64,000 nucleotides of DNA from positions 4,044,001-4,108,000 of the forward strand of contig NZ_BNED01000005.1 in the NCBI RefSeq assembly GCF_016755875.1, written 5' to 3'. Of this stretch, positions 43,366 to 52,823 are shown in pieces. The number at the start of each line of letters is the position of its first letter. The stretch's first letter is position 1. Source of the DNA: Streptomyces spororaveus. GTDB lineage: Bacteria > Actinomycetota > Actinomycetes > Streptomycetales > Streptomycetaceae. The notes under the pieces are model-generated. The model was not told the DNA's origin, did not search any database, and was given only the letters and a program-made list of their open reading frames with translations. Both the position numbers and the translations under genes were made by a program.

Positions 43366-45321
43366 GTGAGCAATGAGAGCCTGGCCAATCTGCTCAAGGA
43401 GGAGCGGCGGTTCGCACCGCCCGCCGATCTGGCCGCCGCCGCCAATGTGACCGAGGCTGCGTACACACAGGCCGACGCGGACCGGCTGGGCTTCTGGGCC
43501 GAGCAGGCCCGGCGGCTGACCTGGGCCACCGAGCCGACGGAGACGCTCGACTGGACGAACCCGCCCTTCGCGAAGTGGTTCGCGGACGGCAAGCTGAACG
43601 TCGCGTACAACTGCGTGGACCGCCACGTCGAGGCCGGCAACGGCGACCGCGTCGCCATCCACTTCGAGGGCGAGCCCGGCGACAGCCGCTCGATCACCTA
43701 CGCCGAGCTCAAGGACGAGGTCTCCAAGGCCGCCAACGCCCTGACCGAGCTGGGTGTCGCGGCCGGCGACCGGGTCGCCGTCTACCTGCCGATGATCCCC
43801 GAGGCGGTCGTCGCGATGCTCGCGTGCGCCCGCGTCGGCGCCGCGCACTCCGTGGTCTTCGGCGGCTTCTCCGCCGATGCCGTCGCCTCCCGCATCCAGG
43901 ACGCCGACGCCAAGCTGGTCATCACCGCCGACGGCGGCTACCGCCGCGGCAAGCCCAGCGCCCTGAAGCCCGCCATCGACGAGGCCGTCGCCAGGTGTCC
44001 GCAGGTCGAGCACGTACTCGTCGTGCGCCGCACCGGCCAGGACACCGCCTTCACCGAGGGCCGCGACGTCTGGTGGCACGAGGTGGTCGGCCGGCAGTCC
44101 GCCGAGCACACCCCGCAGCCCTTCGACGCCGAGCACCCGCTCTTCATCCTCTACACCTCGGGGACCACGGGTAAGCCGAAGGGCATCCTCCACACCTCCG
44201 GCGGGTACCTCACGCAGGCCGCGTACACCCACCACGCGGTCTTCGACCTGAAGCCGGAGACCGACGTCTACTGGTGCACCGCCGACATCGGCTGGGTGAC
44301 CGGGCACTCCTACATCGTCTACGGGCCGCTCGCGAACGGCGCCACCCAGGTGATGTACGAGGGCACCCCGGACACCCCGCACCAGGGGCGGTTCTGGGAG
44401 GTCGTCCAGAAGTACGGCGTGACCATCCTTTACACGGCGCCGACCGCCATCCGTACGTTCATGAAGTGGGGCGACGACATCCCCGCGAAGTTCGACCTGT
44501 CGAGCCTGCGCGTGCTGGGCTCGGTCGGCGAGCCGATCAACCCCGAGGCCTGGATCTGGTACCGCAAGCACATCGGCGGCGACCGCTGCCCGATCGTGGA
44601 CACCTGGTGGCAGACCGAGACCGGCGCGATGATGATCTCCCCGCTGCCGGGCGTCACCGCCACCAAGCCGGGCTCCGCACAGCGGGCCCTGCCCGGGATC
44701 TCCGCCACCGTCGTGGACGACGAGGCGCACGAGGTCCCGAACGGCGGGGGCGGCTACCTGGTCCTCACCGAGCCGTGGCCGTCGATGCTGCGCACCATCT
44801 GGGGCGACGACCAGCGGTTCATCGACACCTACTGGTCGCGCTTCGAGGGCAAGTACTTCGCGGGCGACGGCGCCAAGAAGGACGACGACGGCGACATCTG
44901 GCTGCTCGGCCGGGTGGACGACGTGATGCTCGTGTCGGGCCACAACATCTCGACCACCGAGGTCGAGTCGGCGCTCGTCTCGCACCCCTCGGTCGCCGAG
45001 GCGGCCGTGGTCGGCGCCAACGACGAGACCACCGGTCAGGCCATCGTCGCCTTCGTCATCCTGCGCGGCAGCGCCTCCGAGACCGAGGGCCTGGTCGCGG
45101 ACCTGCGCAACCACGTGGGCAGCACGCTCGGACCGATCGCCAAGCCGAAGCGGATCCTGCCGGTCCAGGAGCTGCCGAAGACCCGCTCGGGCAAGATCAT
45201 GCGCCGTCTGCTGCGCGACGTGGCGGAGAACCGCGCCGTCGGCGACGTCACCACGCTCGCCGACTCCTCGGTCATGGACCTGATCCAGAGCAAGCTCCCG
45301 GCCGCCGGCAGCGAGGACTGA
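43366..45321 (+). CDS. acsA: Acetyl-CoA synthetase (acetate-CoA ligase)
   Basis: The 651-aa enzyme makes acetyl-CoA from acetate, ATP and CoA. It has the AMP-binding motif YTSGTTGKPKG, the acyl-adenylate motif VDTWWQTETGA, GRVDDVMLVSGHNIST and the acetylation-regulated lysine in PKTRSGKIMRR near the C-terminus. The length matches bacterial Acs. GTG 43366 follows GGGAGAT at about 5 nt; the upstream ATG at 43324 has no ribosome site. A strong terminator follows. Confidence 0.97.
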   Translation: MSNESLANLLKEERRFAPPADLAAAANVTEAAYTQADADRLGFWAEQARRLTWATEPTETLDWTNPPFAKWFADGKLNVAYNCVDRHVEAGNGDRVAIHFEGEPGDSRSITYAELKDEVSKAANALTELGVAAGDRVAVYLPMIPEAVVAMLACARVGAAHSVVFGGFSADAVASRIQDADAKLVITADGGYRRGKPSALKPAIDEAVARCPQVEHVLVVRRTGQDTAFTEGRDVWWHEVVGRQSAEHTPQPFDAEHPLFILYTSGTTGKPKGILHTSGGYLTQAAYTHHAVFDLKPETDVYWCTADIGWVTGHSYIVYGPLANGATQVMYEGTPDTPHQGRFWEVVQKYGVTILYTAPTAIRTFMKWGDDIPAKFDLSSLRVLGSVGEPINPEAWIWYRKHIGGDRCPIVDTWWQTETGAMMISPLPGVTATKPGSAQRALPGISATVVDDEAHEVPNGGGGYLVLTEPWPSMLRTIWGDDQRFIDTYWSRFEGKYFAGDGAKKDDDGDIWLLGRVDDVMLVSGHNISTTEVESALVSHPSVAEAAVVGANDETTGQAIVAFVILRGSASETEGLVADLRNHVGSTLGPIAKPKRILPVQELPKTRSGKIMRRLLRDVAENRAVGDVTTLADSSVMDLIQSKLPAAGSED

Positions 45322-45347
45322 GGCACGGGCCCACACGGGACACACCG

Positions 45348-45384
45348 AAAGGGGCACCCGGCGCGCCGCGCCGGGTGCCCCTTT
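45348..45384 (+). terminator. Strong terminator after acsA
   Basis: AAAGGGGCACCCGGCGC (45348-45364) pairs perfectly with GCGCCGGGTGCCCCTTT (45368-45384), with a 3-nt loop and a T tail. Confidence 0.92.
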
Positions 45385-45420
45385 CGCACTTAAAGTGATG
45401 ATCGCCGGATACGCCCTCGC

Positions 45421-45468
45421 GCACGCCCTGTAAAATATTGAAAGCGTAAAAAGATCACAGGGTGCGCC
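45421..45468. promoter_or_regulatory. AT-rich element with inverted CCCTGT/ACAGGG arms upstream of nhaA
   Basis: GCACGCCCTGT (45421-45431) and ACAGGGTGCGCC (45457-45468) are inverted copies around a distinctly AT-rich core (TAAAATATTGAAAGCGTAAAA). It lies about 60 bp before the nhaA start, where a promoter or operator is expected. No regulator is known from the sequence alone. Confidence 0.35.
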
Positions 45469-45530
45469 GGGAAGTCTGGTCGGCAATGAGCTTCGCCATG
45501 CCGTCCATCCGACCCCGGAGGTGTCCCCTC

Positions 45531-46964
45531 GTGGCCGCGCCCAGCCCCACCGACCACAAGAGCCGCAAGCTGCTCGGCCGCCTCTCACTGCCCGAGCTCC
45601 GCTTCGTCGGCGACGCCCTGCGCGCCGAGACCGTGGGCGGAGTCCTGCTGCTCGTGGCCGCGATCGCCGCCCTCCTGTGGGCGAACATCCCCGCCATCTC
45701 CGCGAGCTACTCCAGCGTCCGGTCCTTCCACATCGGCCCCGCCTCCCTCGGCCTGGACCTCTCGCTCCAGCACTGGGCGGCCGACGGGCTCCTCGCCGTC
45801 TTCTTCTTCGTCGCCGGCATCGAGCTCAAGCGCGAGCTCGTCGCGGGCGATCTGCGCGACGCCAGGGCGGCCGCGCTCCCGGTGATCGCCGCCCTGTGCG
45901 GCATGGCCGTGCCCGCGGTGGTCTACGTGCTCGTCAACGTCCTGGGCCACGGCTCCACGGACGGCTGGGCCGTGCCGACCGCCACCGACATCGCCTTCGC
46001 GCTCGCCGTCCTCGCCGTCATCGGCACCTCACTGCCGTCGGCCCTGCGCGCCTTCCTGCTGACCCTCGCGGTCGTCGACGACCTCTTCGCCATCCTGATC
46101 ATCGCGGTGTTCTTCACCAGCGACATCGACTTCCTCGCGCTCGGCGGCGCGTTCACGGGACTCGCCCTCTTCTGGTTCCTGCTCCGCCGGGGCGTCCACG
46201 GCTGGTACGTCTACGTCCCGCTCGCCCTGGTCATCTGGGGCCTGATGTACAACAGCGGCGTCCACGCCACCATCGCCGGCGTCGCCATGGGCCTGATGCT
46301 CCGCTGCACCCGCCGGGACGGTGAGCAGCACTCCCCCGGCGAACGGATCGAGCATCTGGTCCGCCCCCTGTCGGCCGGTCTCGCCGTCCCCCTCTTCGCC
46401 CTCTTCTCCGCCGGAGTCTCCCTCTCCGACGAGGCCATCGCCCAGGTCTTCACCCGGCCCGAGACCCTCGGCGTGGTGCTCGGCCTCGTCATCGGCAAGA
46501 CGGTGGGCATCTTCGGCGGCACCTGGCTGGCCGCCCGCTTCACCAAGGCCGAGCTGAACGAGGACCTCGCGTGGCCGGACGTACTCGCCGTGGCCTCGCT
46601 CGCCGGCATCGGCTTCACCGTCTCCCTCCTGATCGGCGAACTCGCCTTCGCCGACGACCCGGTCCTCACCGACGAGGTCAAGGCGGCCGTCCTGATCGGC
46701 TCCCTGATCGCCGCCGTGATCGCGTGCGTCATGCTCAAACTCCGCAACCGCAGGTACCGGGCGCTCACCGAAGCCGAGGAGCGCGACGAGGACCACGACG
46801 GCATCCCGGACATCTACGAGGAGCACAACCCCGCGTACCACCTGCGGATGGCCGAGATCTACGAGGAAAGGGCCGCGGAACACCGCCGCAGGGCCGAGAC
46901 CGAGGCCGCCACCGCCCTCCAAACCGCAGCCGGGTCCACCAACGACGGCGACCGTCCGGCATGA
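45531..46964 (+). CDS. nhaA: NhaA-type Na+/H+ antiporter with C-terminal calcium-like motif
   Basis: The 477-aa antiporter has about 12 hydrophobic helices. The family motifs GIELKREL and TLAVVDDLFAILIIA (the essential Asp-Asp pair) are present. It exchanges Na+ for H+ and helps pH and salt control. After the last helix a cytoplasmic tail of about 70 residues contains RDEDHDGIPDIYEE (D419, D421, D423, D427), a DxDxDGxxD arrangement like those in Ca2+-binding loops, then Glu/Arg-rich helix. GTG 45531 is chosen because GGAGGT lies 8 nt upstream. Confidence 0.93.
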   Translation: MAAPSPTDHKSRKLLGRLSLPELRFVGDALRAETVGGVLLLVAAIAALLWANIPAISASYSSVRSFHIGPASLGLDLSLQHWAADGLLAVFFFVAGIELKRELVAGDLRDARAAALPVIAALCGMAVPAVVYVLVNVLGHGSTDGWAVPTATDIAFALAVLAVIGTSLPSALRAFLLTLAVVDDLFAILIIAVFFTSDIDFLALGGAFTGLALFWFLLRRGVHGWYVYVPLALVIWGLMYNSGVHATIAGVAMGLMLRCTRRDGEQHSPGERIEHLVRPLSAGLAVPLFALFSAGVSLSDEAIAQVFTRPETLGVVLGLVIGKTVGIFGGTWLAARFTKAELNEDLAWPDVLAVASLAGIGFTVSLLIGELAFADDPVLTDEVKAAVLIGSLIAAVIACVMLKLRNRRYRALTEAEERDEDHDGIPDIYEEHNPAYHLRMAEIYEERAAEHRRRAETEAATALQTAAGSTNDGDRPA

Positions 46965-47024
46965 TCTGACTGACGACGCAGGACAGCCGCGCCGACCGGC
47001 AGCAGACGACAGAGGGAGAGAGCG

Positions 47025-47483
47025 ATGAGCGCAGTGGACCAAGAGGCGCAGGGAGCCGAGCTCACACTCGGCCAGCTGGTCGCCTCGGCCACCGCCGAGA
47101 TGTCCGCGCTGGTGCACGACGAGATCGCCCTCGCCAAGGCGGAGATCCGCGAGGACGCCAAGCGCGTGGGCAGCGGCTCCGCCTCCATCGCCGCCGCAGG
47201 AGTGTTCGCGGTCTTCTCCCTCCCGGTGCTGACCTTCGCGGCGGCCTACGGGATCCACAACCTCGGGCTCGGACTCGCGTGGTCCTTCCTCATCGTCGGC
47301 AGCGCGTTCCTGCTGATCGCGGGCGTGCTCACGCTGATCGCCGTACGGAAGTTCAAGAAGATCAAGCCGCCGGAGAAGTCCATCGCCTCCGTCAAGCAGA
47401 CCGCCGCGCTGGTCGGGACCGTCAAGCCGCACCCGCGGCCGGTGAGTGACAACGCTGTGGGTGTGGCACGCTCGTCCTCATGA
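47025..47483 (+). CDS. Holin-III/DUF1469-type integral membrane protein
   Basis: The 152-aa protein has an N-terminal helical region (LGQLVASATAEMSALVHDEIALAKAE) and two membrane helices (about 55-75 and 85-107), then a lysine-rich cytoplasmic end. This family is named phage holin but is a normal chromosomal membrane protein in actinobacteria, and no phage genes are nearby. ATG 47025 follows GAGGGAGAG. Its stop overlaps the start of the hydrolase gene by 4 bp, so the two are co-translated. Confidence 0.85.
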   Translation: MSAVDQEAQGAELTLGQLVASATAEMSALVHDEIALAKAEIREDAKRVGSGSASIAAAGVFAVFSLPVLTFAAAYGIHNLGLGLAWSFLIVGSAFLLIAGVLTLIAVRKFKKIKPPEKSIASVKQTAALVGTVKPHPRPVSDNAVGVARSSS

Positions 47484-48439
47484 CAGCGCCCACGCCGGAC
47501 TCCAGCGTTCCTCCCACAGCTGCCACGGCGGTACGGCTCGACCTCCCCGGCGGGCGGGTGGTGACCCACCGGGACGTCGCCGCGAACGGCGCCCGGTTCC
47601 ACGTCGCCGAGCTCGGTGACGGGCCGCTGGTGCTGCTGCTCCACGGCTTCCCGCAGTTCTGGTGGACCTGGCGGCACCAGATGACCGCGCTCGCGGACGC
47701 CGGGTACCGGGCGGTCGCGATGGACCTGCGCGGCGTGGGCGGCAGCGACCGCACCCCGCGCGGCTACGACCCCGCCAACCTCGCGCTCGACATCACCGGA
47801 GTCGTACGGTCCCTCGGCGAGCCGGACGCCGCGCTCGTCGGGCACGACCTGGGCGGGTACCTGGCCTGGACGGCGGCCGTGATGCGGCCCAAGCTGGTGC
47901 GCCGGCTCGTGGTGTCGTCCATGCCGCATCCGCGCCGCTGGCGCTCGGCGATGCTGTCGGACTTCGGCCAGACCAGGGCGAGTTCGCACATCTGGGGCTT
48001 CCAGCGGCCCTTCGTTCCCGAGCGGCAGCTCGTCGCCGACGGCGGAGCGCTCGTAGGGGAGCTGATCCAGGACTGGTCGGGTCCGCGGCCGCCCGAGGAG
48101 GAGGATCTGGCCGTGTACCGGCGGGCCATGTGCATCCCGTCCACCGCGCACTGCTCGATCGAGCCGTACCGCTGGATGATGCGGTCGATGGCGCGGCCCG
48201 ACGGGATCCAGTTCAACCGGCGGATGAAGCGTCCGGTGCGGGTGCCCACGCTGCATCTGCACGGTTCGCTCGACCCGGTGATGCGTACCCGCAGCGCGGC
48301 CGGGTCCGGGGAGTACGTCGAAGCCCCTTACCGGTGGCGGCTGTTCGACGGCCTCGGGCACTTCCCGCACGAGGAGGACCCGGTCGCCTTCTCCTCCGAA
48401 CTGGTGAACTGGCTGAAGGACCCCGAGCCGGACCGCTGA
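47480..48439 (+). CDS. Alpha/beta hydrolase, epoxide-hydrolase type
   Basis: The 319-aa hydrolase has HGFPQFWWTWRHQ (oxyanion-hole region, residue 55 on) and the nucleophile elbow GHDLGG, with aspartate D123 as nucleophile, as in epoxide hydrolases and haloalkane dehalogenases. A late acid DGLGHFPHEEDP provides the His. An epoxide hydrolase is more likely than a haloalkane dehalogenase because of the HGFP motif and cap region, but substrate is not known. It starts in an ATGA overlap with the upstream membrane-protein gene. Confidence 0.88.
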   Translation: MTAPTPDSSVPPTAATAVRLDLPGGRVVTHRDVAANGARFHVAELGDGPLVLLLHGFPQFWWTWRHQMTALADAGYRAVAMDLRGVGGSDRTPRGYDPANLALDITGVVRSLGEPDAALVGHDLGGYLAWTAAVMRPKLVRRLVVSSMPHPRRWRSAMLSDFGQTRASSHIWGFQRPFVPERQLVADGGALVGELIQDWSGPRPPEEEDLAVYRRAMCIPSTAHCSIEPYRWMMRSMARPDGIQFNRRMKRPVRVPTLHLHGSLDPVMRTRSAAGSGEYVEAPYRWRLFDGLGHFPHEEDPVAFSSELVNWLKDPEPDR

Positions 48440-48574
48440 CGGGACGACCGCCCCCTGAACCGGGGGCAGTTCGATCGCGCGATTGTCTTACGAGCATTCA
48501 ATTGCCTGGCGCATAGGCCAATTGGCCGCGCCTGACGGGATTACGGACCTTGGGGCACGGGCAGAGCTCGGAGT

Positions 48575-48748
48575 ATGAGCTGGACGCACGACTACGGTGA
48601 CACCGCGCACGAACGCCGCTCGGCAGCTACGCCGGGCACCTACGAGAGGGCCGGCCGGCACGGCCACGACCCCCGTCTCGGGATTCCGCTCATCCTGCGC
48701 CGACGGGCCCGCTGGGTCTCCGCGCGCCTGCGTCATCCACGGACGTAG
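48575..48748 (+). CDS. Possible 57-aa small basic protein
   Basis: A frame of 58 codons starts at ATG 48575 and reads MSWTHDYGDTAHERRSAATP, ending in a strongly basic C-terminus rich in Arg. Only a short GGAG lies just before the ATG, so initiation is doubtful. It sits alone between the hydrolase gene and the convergent marP stop (22 bp beyond). No known family is recognised; expression would need a check. Confidence 0.4.
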   Translation: MSWTHDYGDTAHERRSAATPGTYERAGRHGHDPRLGIPLILRRRARWVSARLRHPRT

Positions 48749-48769
48749 GGACCCGGCGGGGGCCTCGTC

Positions 48770-49981
48770 TCAGAGGGCGCAGCCCTGGCTGTCCACCCGG
48801 CGTACGGCGTCCTTGCCGACCCGGATGTCGTCGCGGATCTCGTCCGCCGTCAGCACGTAACCGGTGTTGGGGTCGTCGAGGGACTTCGCGAAGACGACCC
48901 CGTACACCCTGCCGTCGGGCGTCAGCAGCGGTCCGCCGGAGTTGCCCTGGCGGACCGTCGCGAACAGCGAGTAGACGTCCCGCCGGACGGTTCCGCGGTG
49001 GTAGATGTCCGGGCCGTTGGCATTGATCCGCCCGCGGACGCGGGCCGACCGGACGTCGTACCCGCCGTTCTCCGGGAAGCCGGCGACGATCGCGTCGTTG
49101 CCGCTCGCCGCGTCCCTCTCGGAGAACTCCAGCGGCGGGGCCTTCAGCTTGGGCACGTCCAGGACGGCGATGTCGCGCGCCCAGTCGTAGAGCACGACCT
49201 TGGCGTCGTACAGCCTGCCCTCGCCGCCGATCTGCACGGTCGGCTCGCTGACCCCGCCGACGACGTGCGCGTTGGTCATCACCTTGCCGGGCGCGAAGAC
49301 GAAGCCCGTGCCCTCCAGCACCTTGCTGCAGCTGGGCGCCGTACCGACGACCTTCACGATCGAGCGCTTCGCCAGATCGGCCACGGGGCTGCTGGCCAGC
49401 GTCGGGTCGGGCGCCTGCACCTCGGTGATCGGCTCGTTGGAGAACGGGCTGAACACCTGTGGGAAGCCGTTGCGCGCGAGGGTGGAACTGAAGTCGGAGA
49501 ACCAGGTGTTCGCCTGCTCCGGGAGGACTCGCGACACGCCGAGGAGGACCTTGGAGTTGCGGACCTCCTTGCCCAGCGTGGGGAGCGAGGTCCCGGCGAG
49601 TGCCGAACCGATCAGCCAGGCCACGAGCAGCATCGCGACCACGTTGACCAGGGCCCCGCCGGTCGCGTCGAGCGCGCGCGCCGGTGACCAGGTGATCTGG
49701 CGGCGGAGTTTGCTCCCGAGGTGGGTGGTCAGGGCCTGGCCGATCGAGGCACAGATGATGATCACGACCACGGAGATCACGACGACCGTGGTGGACACCT
49801 GGGTGCCGTTCTCCGTCACCCGGTCCCAGATCAGCGGGAGCAGGGACACGGCGATGAGACCACCGCCGAGGAAGCCGATCACCGACAGGATGCCGACGAC
49901 GAACCCCTGGCGGTAGCCGACGATCGCGAACCATACGGCGGCGAGAAGCAACAGGATGTCCAGCACGTTCACGTGGGCCAC
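48770..49981 (-). CDS. marP: MarP-type membrane-anchored serine protease
   Basis: The 403-aa protein has four N-terminal membrane helices of the CvpA type (about 1-130) and a chymotrypsin-like protease domain. The catalytic triad is H239 (MTNAHVVGG), D270 (DWARDIAVLD) and S348 (QGNSGGPLL). C218 and C401 correspond by position to the disulfide-forming cysteines of Mycobacterium tuberculosis MarP, which is needed for acid resistance. The GTG at 49981 lies 4 bp after the Nudix gene stop, so the two are coupled. Confidence 0.93.
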   Translation of the reverse strand: MAHVNVLDILLLLAAVWFAIVGYRQGFVVGILSVIGFLGGGLIAVSLLPLIWDRVTENGTQVSTTVVVISVVVIIICASIGQALTTHLGSKLRRQITWSPARALDATGGALVNVVAMLLVAWLIGSALAGTSLPTLGKEVRNSKVLLGVSRVLPEQANTWFSDFSSTLARNGFPQVFSPFSNEPITEVQAPDPTLASSPVADLAKRSIVKVVGTAPSCSKVLEGTGFVFAPGKVMTNAHVVGGVSEPTVQIGGEGRLYDAKVVLYDWARDIAVLDVPKLKAPPLEFSERDAASGNDAIVAGFPENGGYDVRSARVRGRINANGPDIYHRGTVRRDVYSLFATVRQGNSGGPLLTPDGRVYGVVFAKSLDDPNTGYVLTADEIRDDIRVGKDAVRRVDSQGCAL

Positions 49982-49985
49982 CGTC

Positions 49986-50708
49986 TCATGCGCGCCAGTC
50001 GAGCGGGACCTGCCGTGAGCGGTCCCACGGACGCTCCCAGCCCGCGAAGTGCAGGATCCGGTCGATCACTCCGGCGGTGAAACCCCAGACCAGAGCAGAT
50101 TCGACGGTGAATCCCGGCCCCAGGTGGCCGCTCGGGTGAACGGTCGTGACCCGGTGTTCGGGATCCGTGAGATCGGCCACGGGAACCGTGAAGACCCGTG
50201 CGGTCTCCGCGAGGTCCACGGCTCCGACCGGGCTGGGGTCACGCCACCAGCCGAGCACCGGGGTCACGACGAACTCGCTGACGGGGATGTAGAGACGGGG
50301 CAGCACGCCGAAGAGCTGCACGCCGGAAGGATCCAGTCCGGTTTCCTCCTCGGCCTCGCGCAGCGCGGCGCGCAGCGGGCCGGTGGTGTGCGGATCGCCG
50401 TCCTGCGGGTCCAGCGCACCGCCGGGGAAGGACGGCTGGCCCGCGTGCGAGCGCAGCGTGCCCGCACGCTCCATCAGGAGCAGCTCGGGGCCCCGGGCGC
50501 CCTCCCCGAACAGGACGAGCACGGCGGACTGCCGCCCGCGGCCGTCCTCGGGCGGCAGGAACCGGCTCAGCTGCCCCGGCTGGACGGACCGGGCCGCCTC
50601 GACGACGGGGTCGAGCCAGCCGGGCAGGCCGACGGTGGTGACGGCCGGGCCGCCGCCCCCGCGGGCTCCCACCGTGGTTCCGGCCTCGTCCCGTGTACCG
50701 CGCGTCAT
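49986..50708 (-). CDS. Nudix hydrolase, probable coenzyme A pyrophosphatase
   Basis: The 240-aa protein carries a Nudix box (GGALDPQDGDPHTTGPLRAA followed by LREAEEETGL) and the flanking SHAGQPSFPGG region typical of CoA diphosphatases (NudL/NUDT7 type). It would split CoA to 4'-phosphopantetheine and 3',5'-ADP. ATG 50708 is chosen; longer frames reach into the nth promoter region. It lies just upstream of marP and downstream of nth. Confidence 0.85.
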   Translation of the reverse strand: MTRGTRDEAGTTVGARGGGGPAVTTVGLPGWLDPVVEAARSVQPGQLSRFLPPEDGRGRQSAVLVLFGEGARGPELLLMERAGTLRSHAGQPSFPGGALDPQDGDPHTTGPLRAALREAEEETGLDPSGVQLFGVLPRLYIPVSEFVVTPVLGWWRDPSPVGAVDLAETARVFTVPVADLTDPEHRVTTVHPSGHLGPGFTVESALVWGFTAGVIDRILHFAGWERPWDRSRQVPLDWRA

Positions 50709-50852
50709 AGACACCCCTGTCCGCGTCGTCCTGTCCAGCGCCGTCTCCCCACACCGCAAACGCGGTCCGGGTACAGATTCGTTCCTGAGCCGCCGGGTCC
50801 GCGGGTTTTTGCGCTCCCGTGCGCCACTGCGCCCCTGGCGGCCCCGCACCCG

Positions 50853-51788
50853 CTAGGGCGCCGCCACCGGGCCCCCCAGCGGCGGGGCCGGGAGGCCCGG
50901 GTAGTCCGGGGGCGGGGTGAGCCGCTGGCCCGGCTGGCCGCCCTTCTCGTACTTGAGCAGCTTCTTCGCCTTCTCCGGGTCGGTCTCGCCCTCCCCGTAC
51001 GCCGGGCAGAGCGGGGCGATCGGGCAGGCCCCGCAGGCCGGCTTGCGCGCGTGGCAGATCCGGCGGCCGTGGAAGACGACCCGGTGCGAGAGCATCGTCC
51101 ACTCGCTCTTCGGGAAGATCGCGCAGATCTCGGCCTCGACCTTCTCCGGGTCCTCCTGCTCGGTCAGCTTCCAGCGGCGCACCAGCCGGCCGAAATGGGT
51201 GTCCACCGTGATCCCCGGGACACCGAACGCATTGCCGAGGACCACGTTCGCGGTCTTGCGGCCCACCCCGGGCAGCGTCACCAGGTCCTCGATCCGGCCC
51301 GGCACCTCCCCGCCGAAGTCGTCCCGCAGGGCCTGCGAGAGGCCGAGCAGGGACCTCGACTTGGCCCGGAAGAACCCGGTCGGCCGGATCAGCTCCTCCA
51401 GATCCTCGGGAGCGGCCGCGGCCATGTCCTCGGGGGTCGGGTAGGCGGCGAAGAGGGCCGGGGTCGTCTGGTTCACCCGCAGGTCGGTGGTCTGCGCGGA
51501 CAGCACCGTCGCGACGAGCAGCTCGAAGGGATTGCGGAAGTCGAGCTCCGGATGGGCGTACGGATAGATCTCGGCCAGCTCGCGGTTGATGCGCCGCGCC
51601 CTGCGCACCATGGCCAGGCGCGATTCCGGCTTGACCGCCTTCGGTTTCTTGGCCGAAACTTTGCCCTGAGGGGTGGCCGCAGCCCTCGCGGACGTCTTCA
51701 CTGGGACATGTTCGCCCACGGCTGAATTTTGGGGCTCCGTCACTCCGCCGGACCCCTTGGCCTGTGCTCTCACCGGCTTATTGGACAC
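50853..51788 (-). CDS. nth: Endonuclease III (DNA glycosylase/AP lyase)
   Basis: The 311-aa enzyme has the helix-hairpin-helix [14 protein letters not shown] with catalytic K178, the catalytic D196 in TVDTHFG and the 4Fe-4S cluster cysteines C245, C252, C255 and C261 (C-x6-C-x2-C-x5-C). It repairs oxidised pyrimidines. It carries a basic N-terminal extension of about 55 residues ([11 protein letters not shown]) and a proline-rich tail. The GTG at 51788 is the longest start; a shorter form beginning in the extension is possible. Confidence 0.95.
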   Translation of the reverse strand: MSNKPVRAQAKGSGGVTEPQNSAVGEHVPVKTSARAAATPQGKVSAKKPKAVKPESRLAMVRRARRINRELAEIYPYAHPELDFRNPFELLVATVLSAQTTDLRVNQTTPALFAAYPTPEDMAAAAPEDLEELIRPTGFFRAKSRSLLGLSQALRDDFGGEVPGRIEDLVTLPGVGRKTANVVLGNAFGVPGITVDTHFGRLVRRWKLTEQEDPEKVEAEICAIFPKSEWTMLSHRVVFHGRRICHARKPACGACPIAPLCPAYGEGETDPEKAKKLLKYEKGGQPGQRLTPPPDYPGLPAPPLGGPVAAP

Positions 51789-51972
51789 CCGGCCAGCCTA
51801 AGGCCGCCCGCTGACACCCGCCCGGACCTCAGGTAACACCACTCCGATTGGCCTCCCGCCGCACAGCACGCCCGTACGTCCGGCATCCTTGTGATTGATC
51901 GCACTGATACAGCCGTCCGGCAAAATAGGGAGCATCGGTCCCCCTGAGCCGGTCGACATAGGAGAGAGACTC

Positions 51973-52647
51973 GTGGACGACGTTCTGCGGCGCGCCCCGC
52001 TCTTCGCGGCGCTCGATGACGAGCAGGCCGCGGAGCTCCGCGCCTCCATGGGCGAGGTGACCCTCGCACGCGGTGACGCCCTGTTCCACGAGGGCGACCC
52101 CGGCGACCGGCTGTATGTCGTGACCGAGGGCAAGGTGAAGCTCCACCGCACCTCCCCCGACGGCCGCGAGAACATGCTGGCCGTCCTCGGCCCCGGCGAG
52201 CTGATCGGCGAGCTGTCGCTCTTCGACCCGGGCCCGCGCACCGCCACCGCCACCGCCCTGACCGAGGTCAAGCTCCTCGGCCTCGGCCACGGTGACCTCC
52301 AGCCCTGGCTCAACGCCCGGCCCGAGGTCGCGACCGCGCTGCTGCGCGCCGTCGCCCGGCGCCTGCGCAAGACCAACGACCAGATGTCCGACCTGGTCTT
52401 CTCCGACGTTCCCGGCCGTGTGGCGCGGGCGCTCCTCGACCTGTCGCGCCGCTTCGGCGTGCAGTCGGAGGAGGGCATCCACGTGGTGCACGACCTGACG
52501 CAGGAAGAGCTCGCACAGCTCGTCGGCGCCTCGCGCGAGACCGTGAACAAGGCCCTGGCCGACTTCGCGGGCCGCGGCTGGCTGCGCCTGGAAGCGCGTG
52601 CGGTCATCCTGCTGGACGTGGAGCGCCTCGCGAAGCGCTCCCGCTGA
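51973..52647 (+). CDS. crp: Crp cAMP receptor protein
   Basis: The 224-aa Crp/Fnr regulator has an N-terminal cyclic-nucleotide-binding barrel, with the phosphate-binding cassette GELIGELSLFDPGPRTATAT, a long dimer helix and a C-terminal winged helix (TQEELAQLVGASRETVNKAL). The length and sequence match Streptomyces Crp as I recall it, which governs germination and antibiotic production. GTG 51973 has GGAGAGAG upstream. It diverges from nth and has its own strong terminator. Confidence 0.96.
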   Translation: MDDVLRRAPLFAALDDEQAAELRASMGEVTLARGDALFHEGDPGDRLYVVTEGKVKLHRTSPDGRENMLAVLGPGELIGELSLFDPGPRTATATALTEVKLLGLGHGDLQPWLNARPEVATALLRAVARRLRKTNDQMSDLVFSDVPGRVARALLDLSRRFGVQSEEGIHVVHDLTQEELAQLVGASRETVNKALADFAGRGWLRLEARAVILLDVERLAKRSR

Positions 52648-52665
52648 CGCCGGCCCACAGCCGTT

Positions 52666-52701
52666 CGAAGGGGTCCTGCCCGACCGGGCAGGACCCCTTC
52701 G
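52666..52701 (+). terminator. Strong terminator after crp
   Basis: CGAAGGGGTCCTGCCCG (52666-52682) pairs perfectly with CGGGCAGGACCCCTTCG (52685-52701), beginning 19 bp after the stop. Confidence 0.92.
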
Positions 52702-52823
52702 CGTTCCCCTTCCGCGTTCCCCCTGCGCGTGCGCCGGGGCCACGGCGCCGCGCGGGGGCACCTCCGGCCGACGCACGGCGTCCGGTCGGCCGCCCCGGGC
52801 GCGCGGCCAGGCACAGTTGAGCC

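Noticed and set aside
47025..47483. Prophage signal from a holin-family protein
   Set aside because: This family is a common chromosomal membrane protein in actinobacteria and no other phage genes are near.
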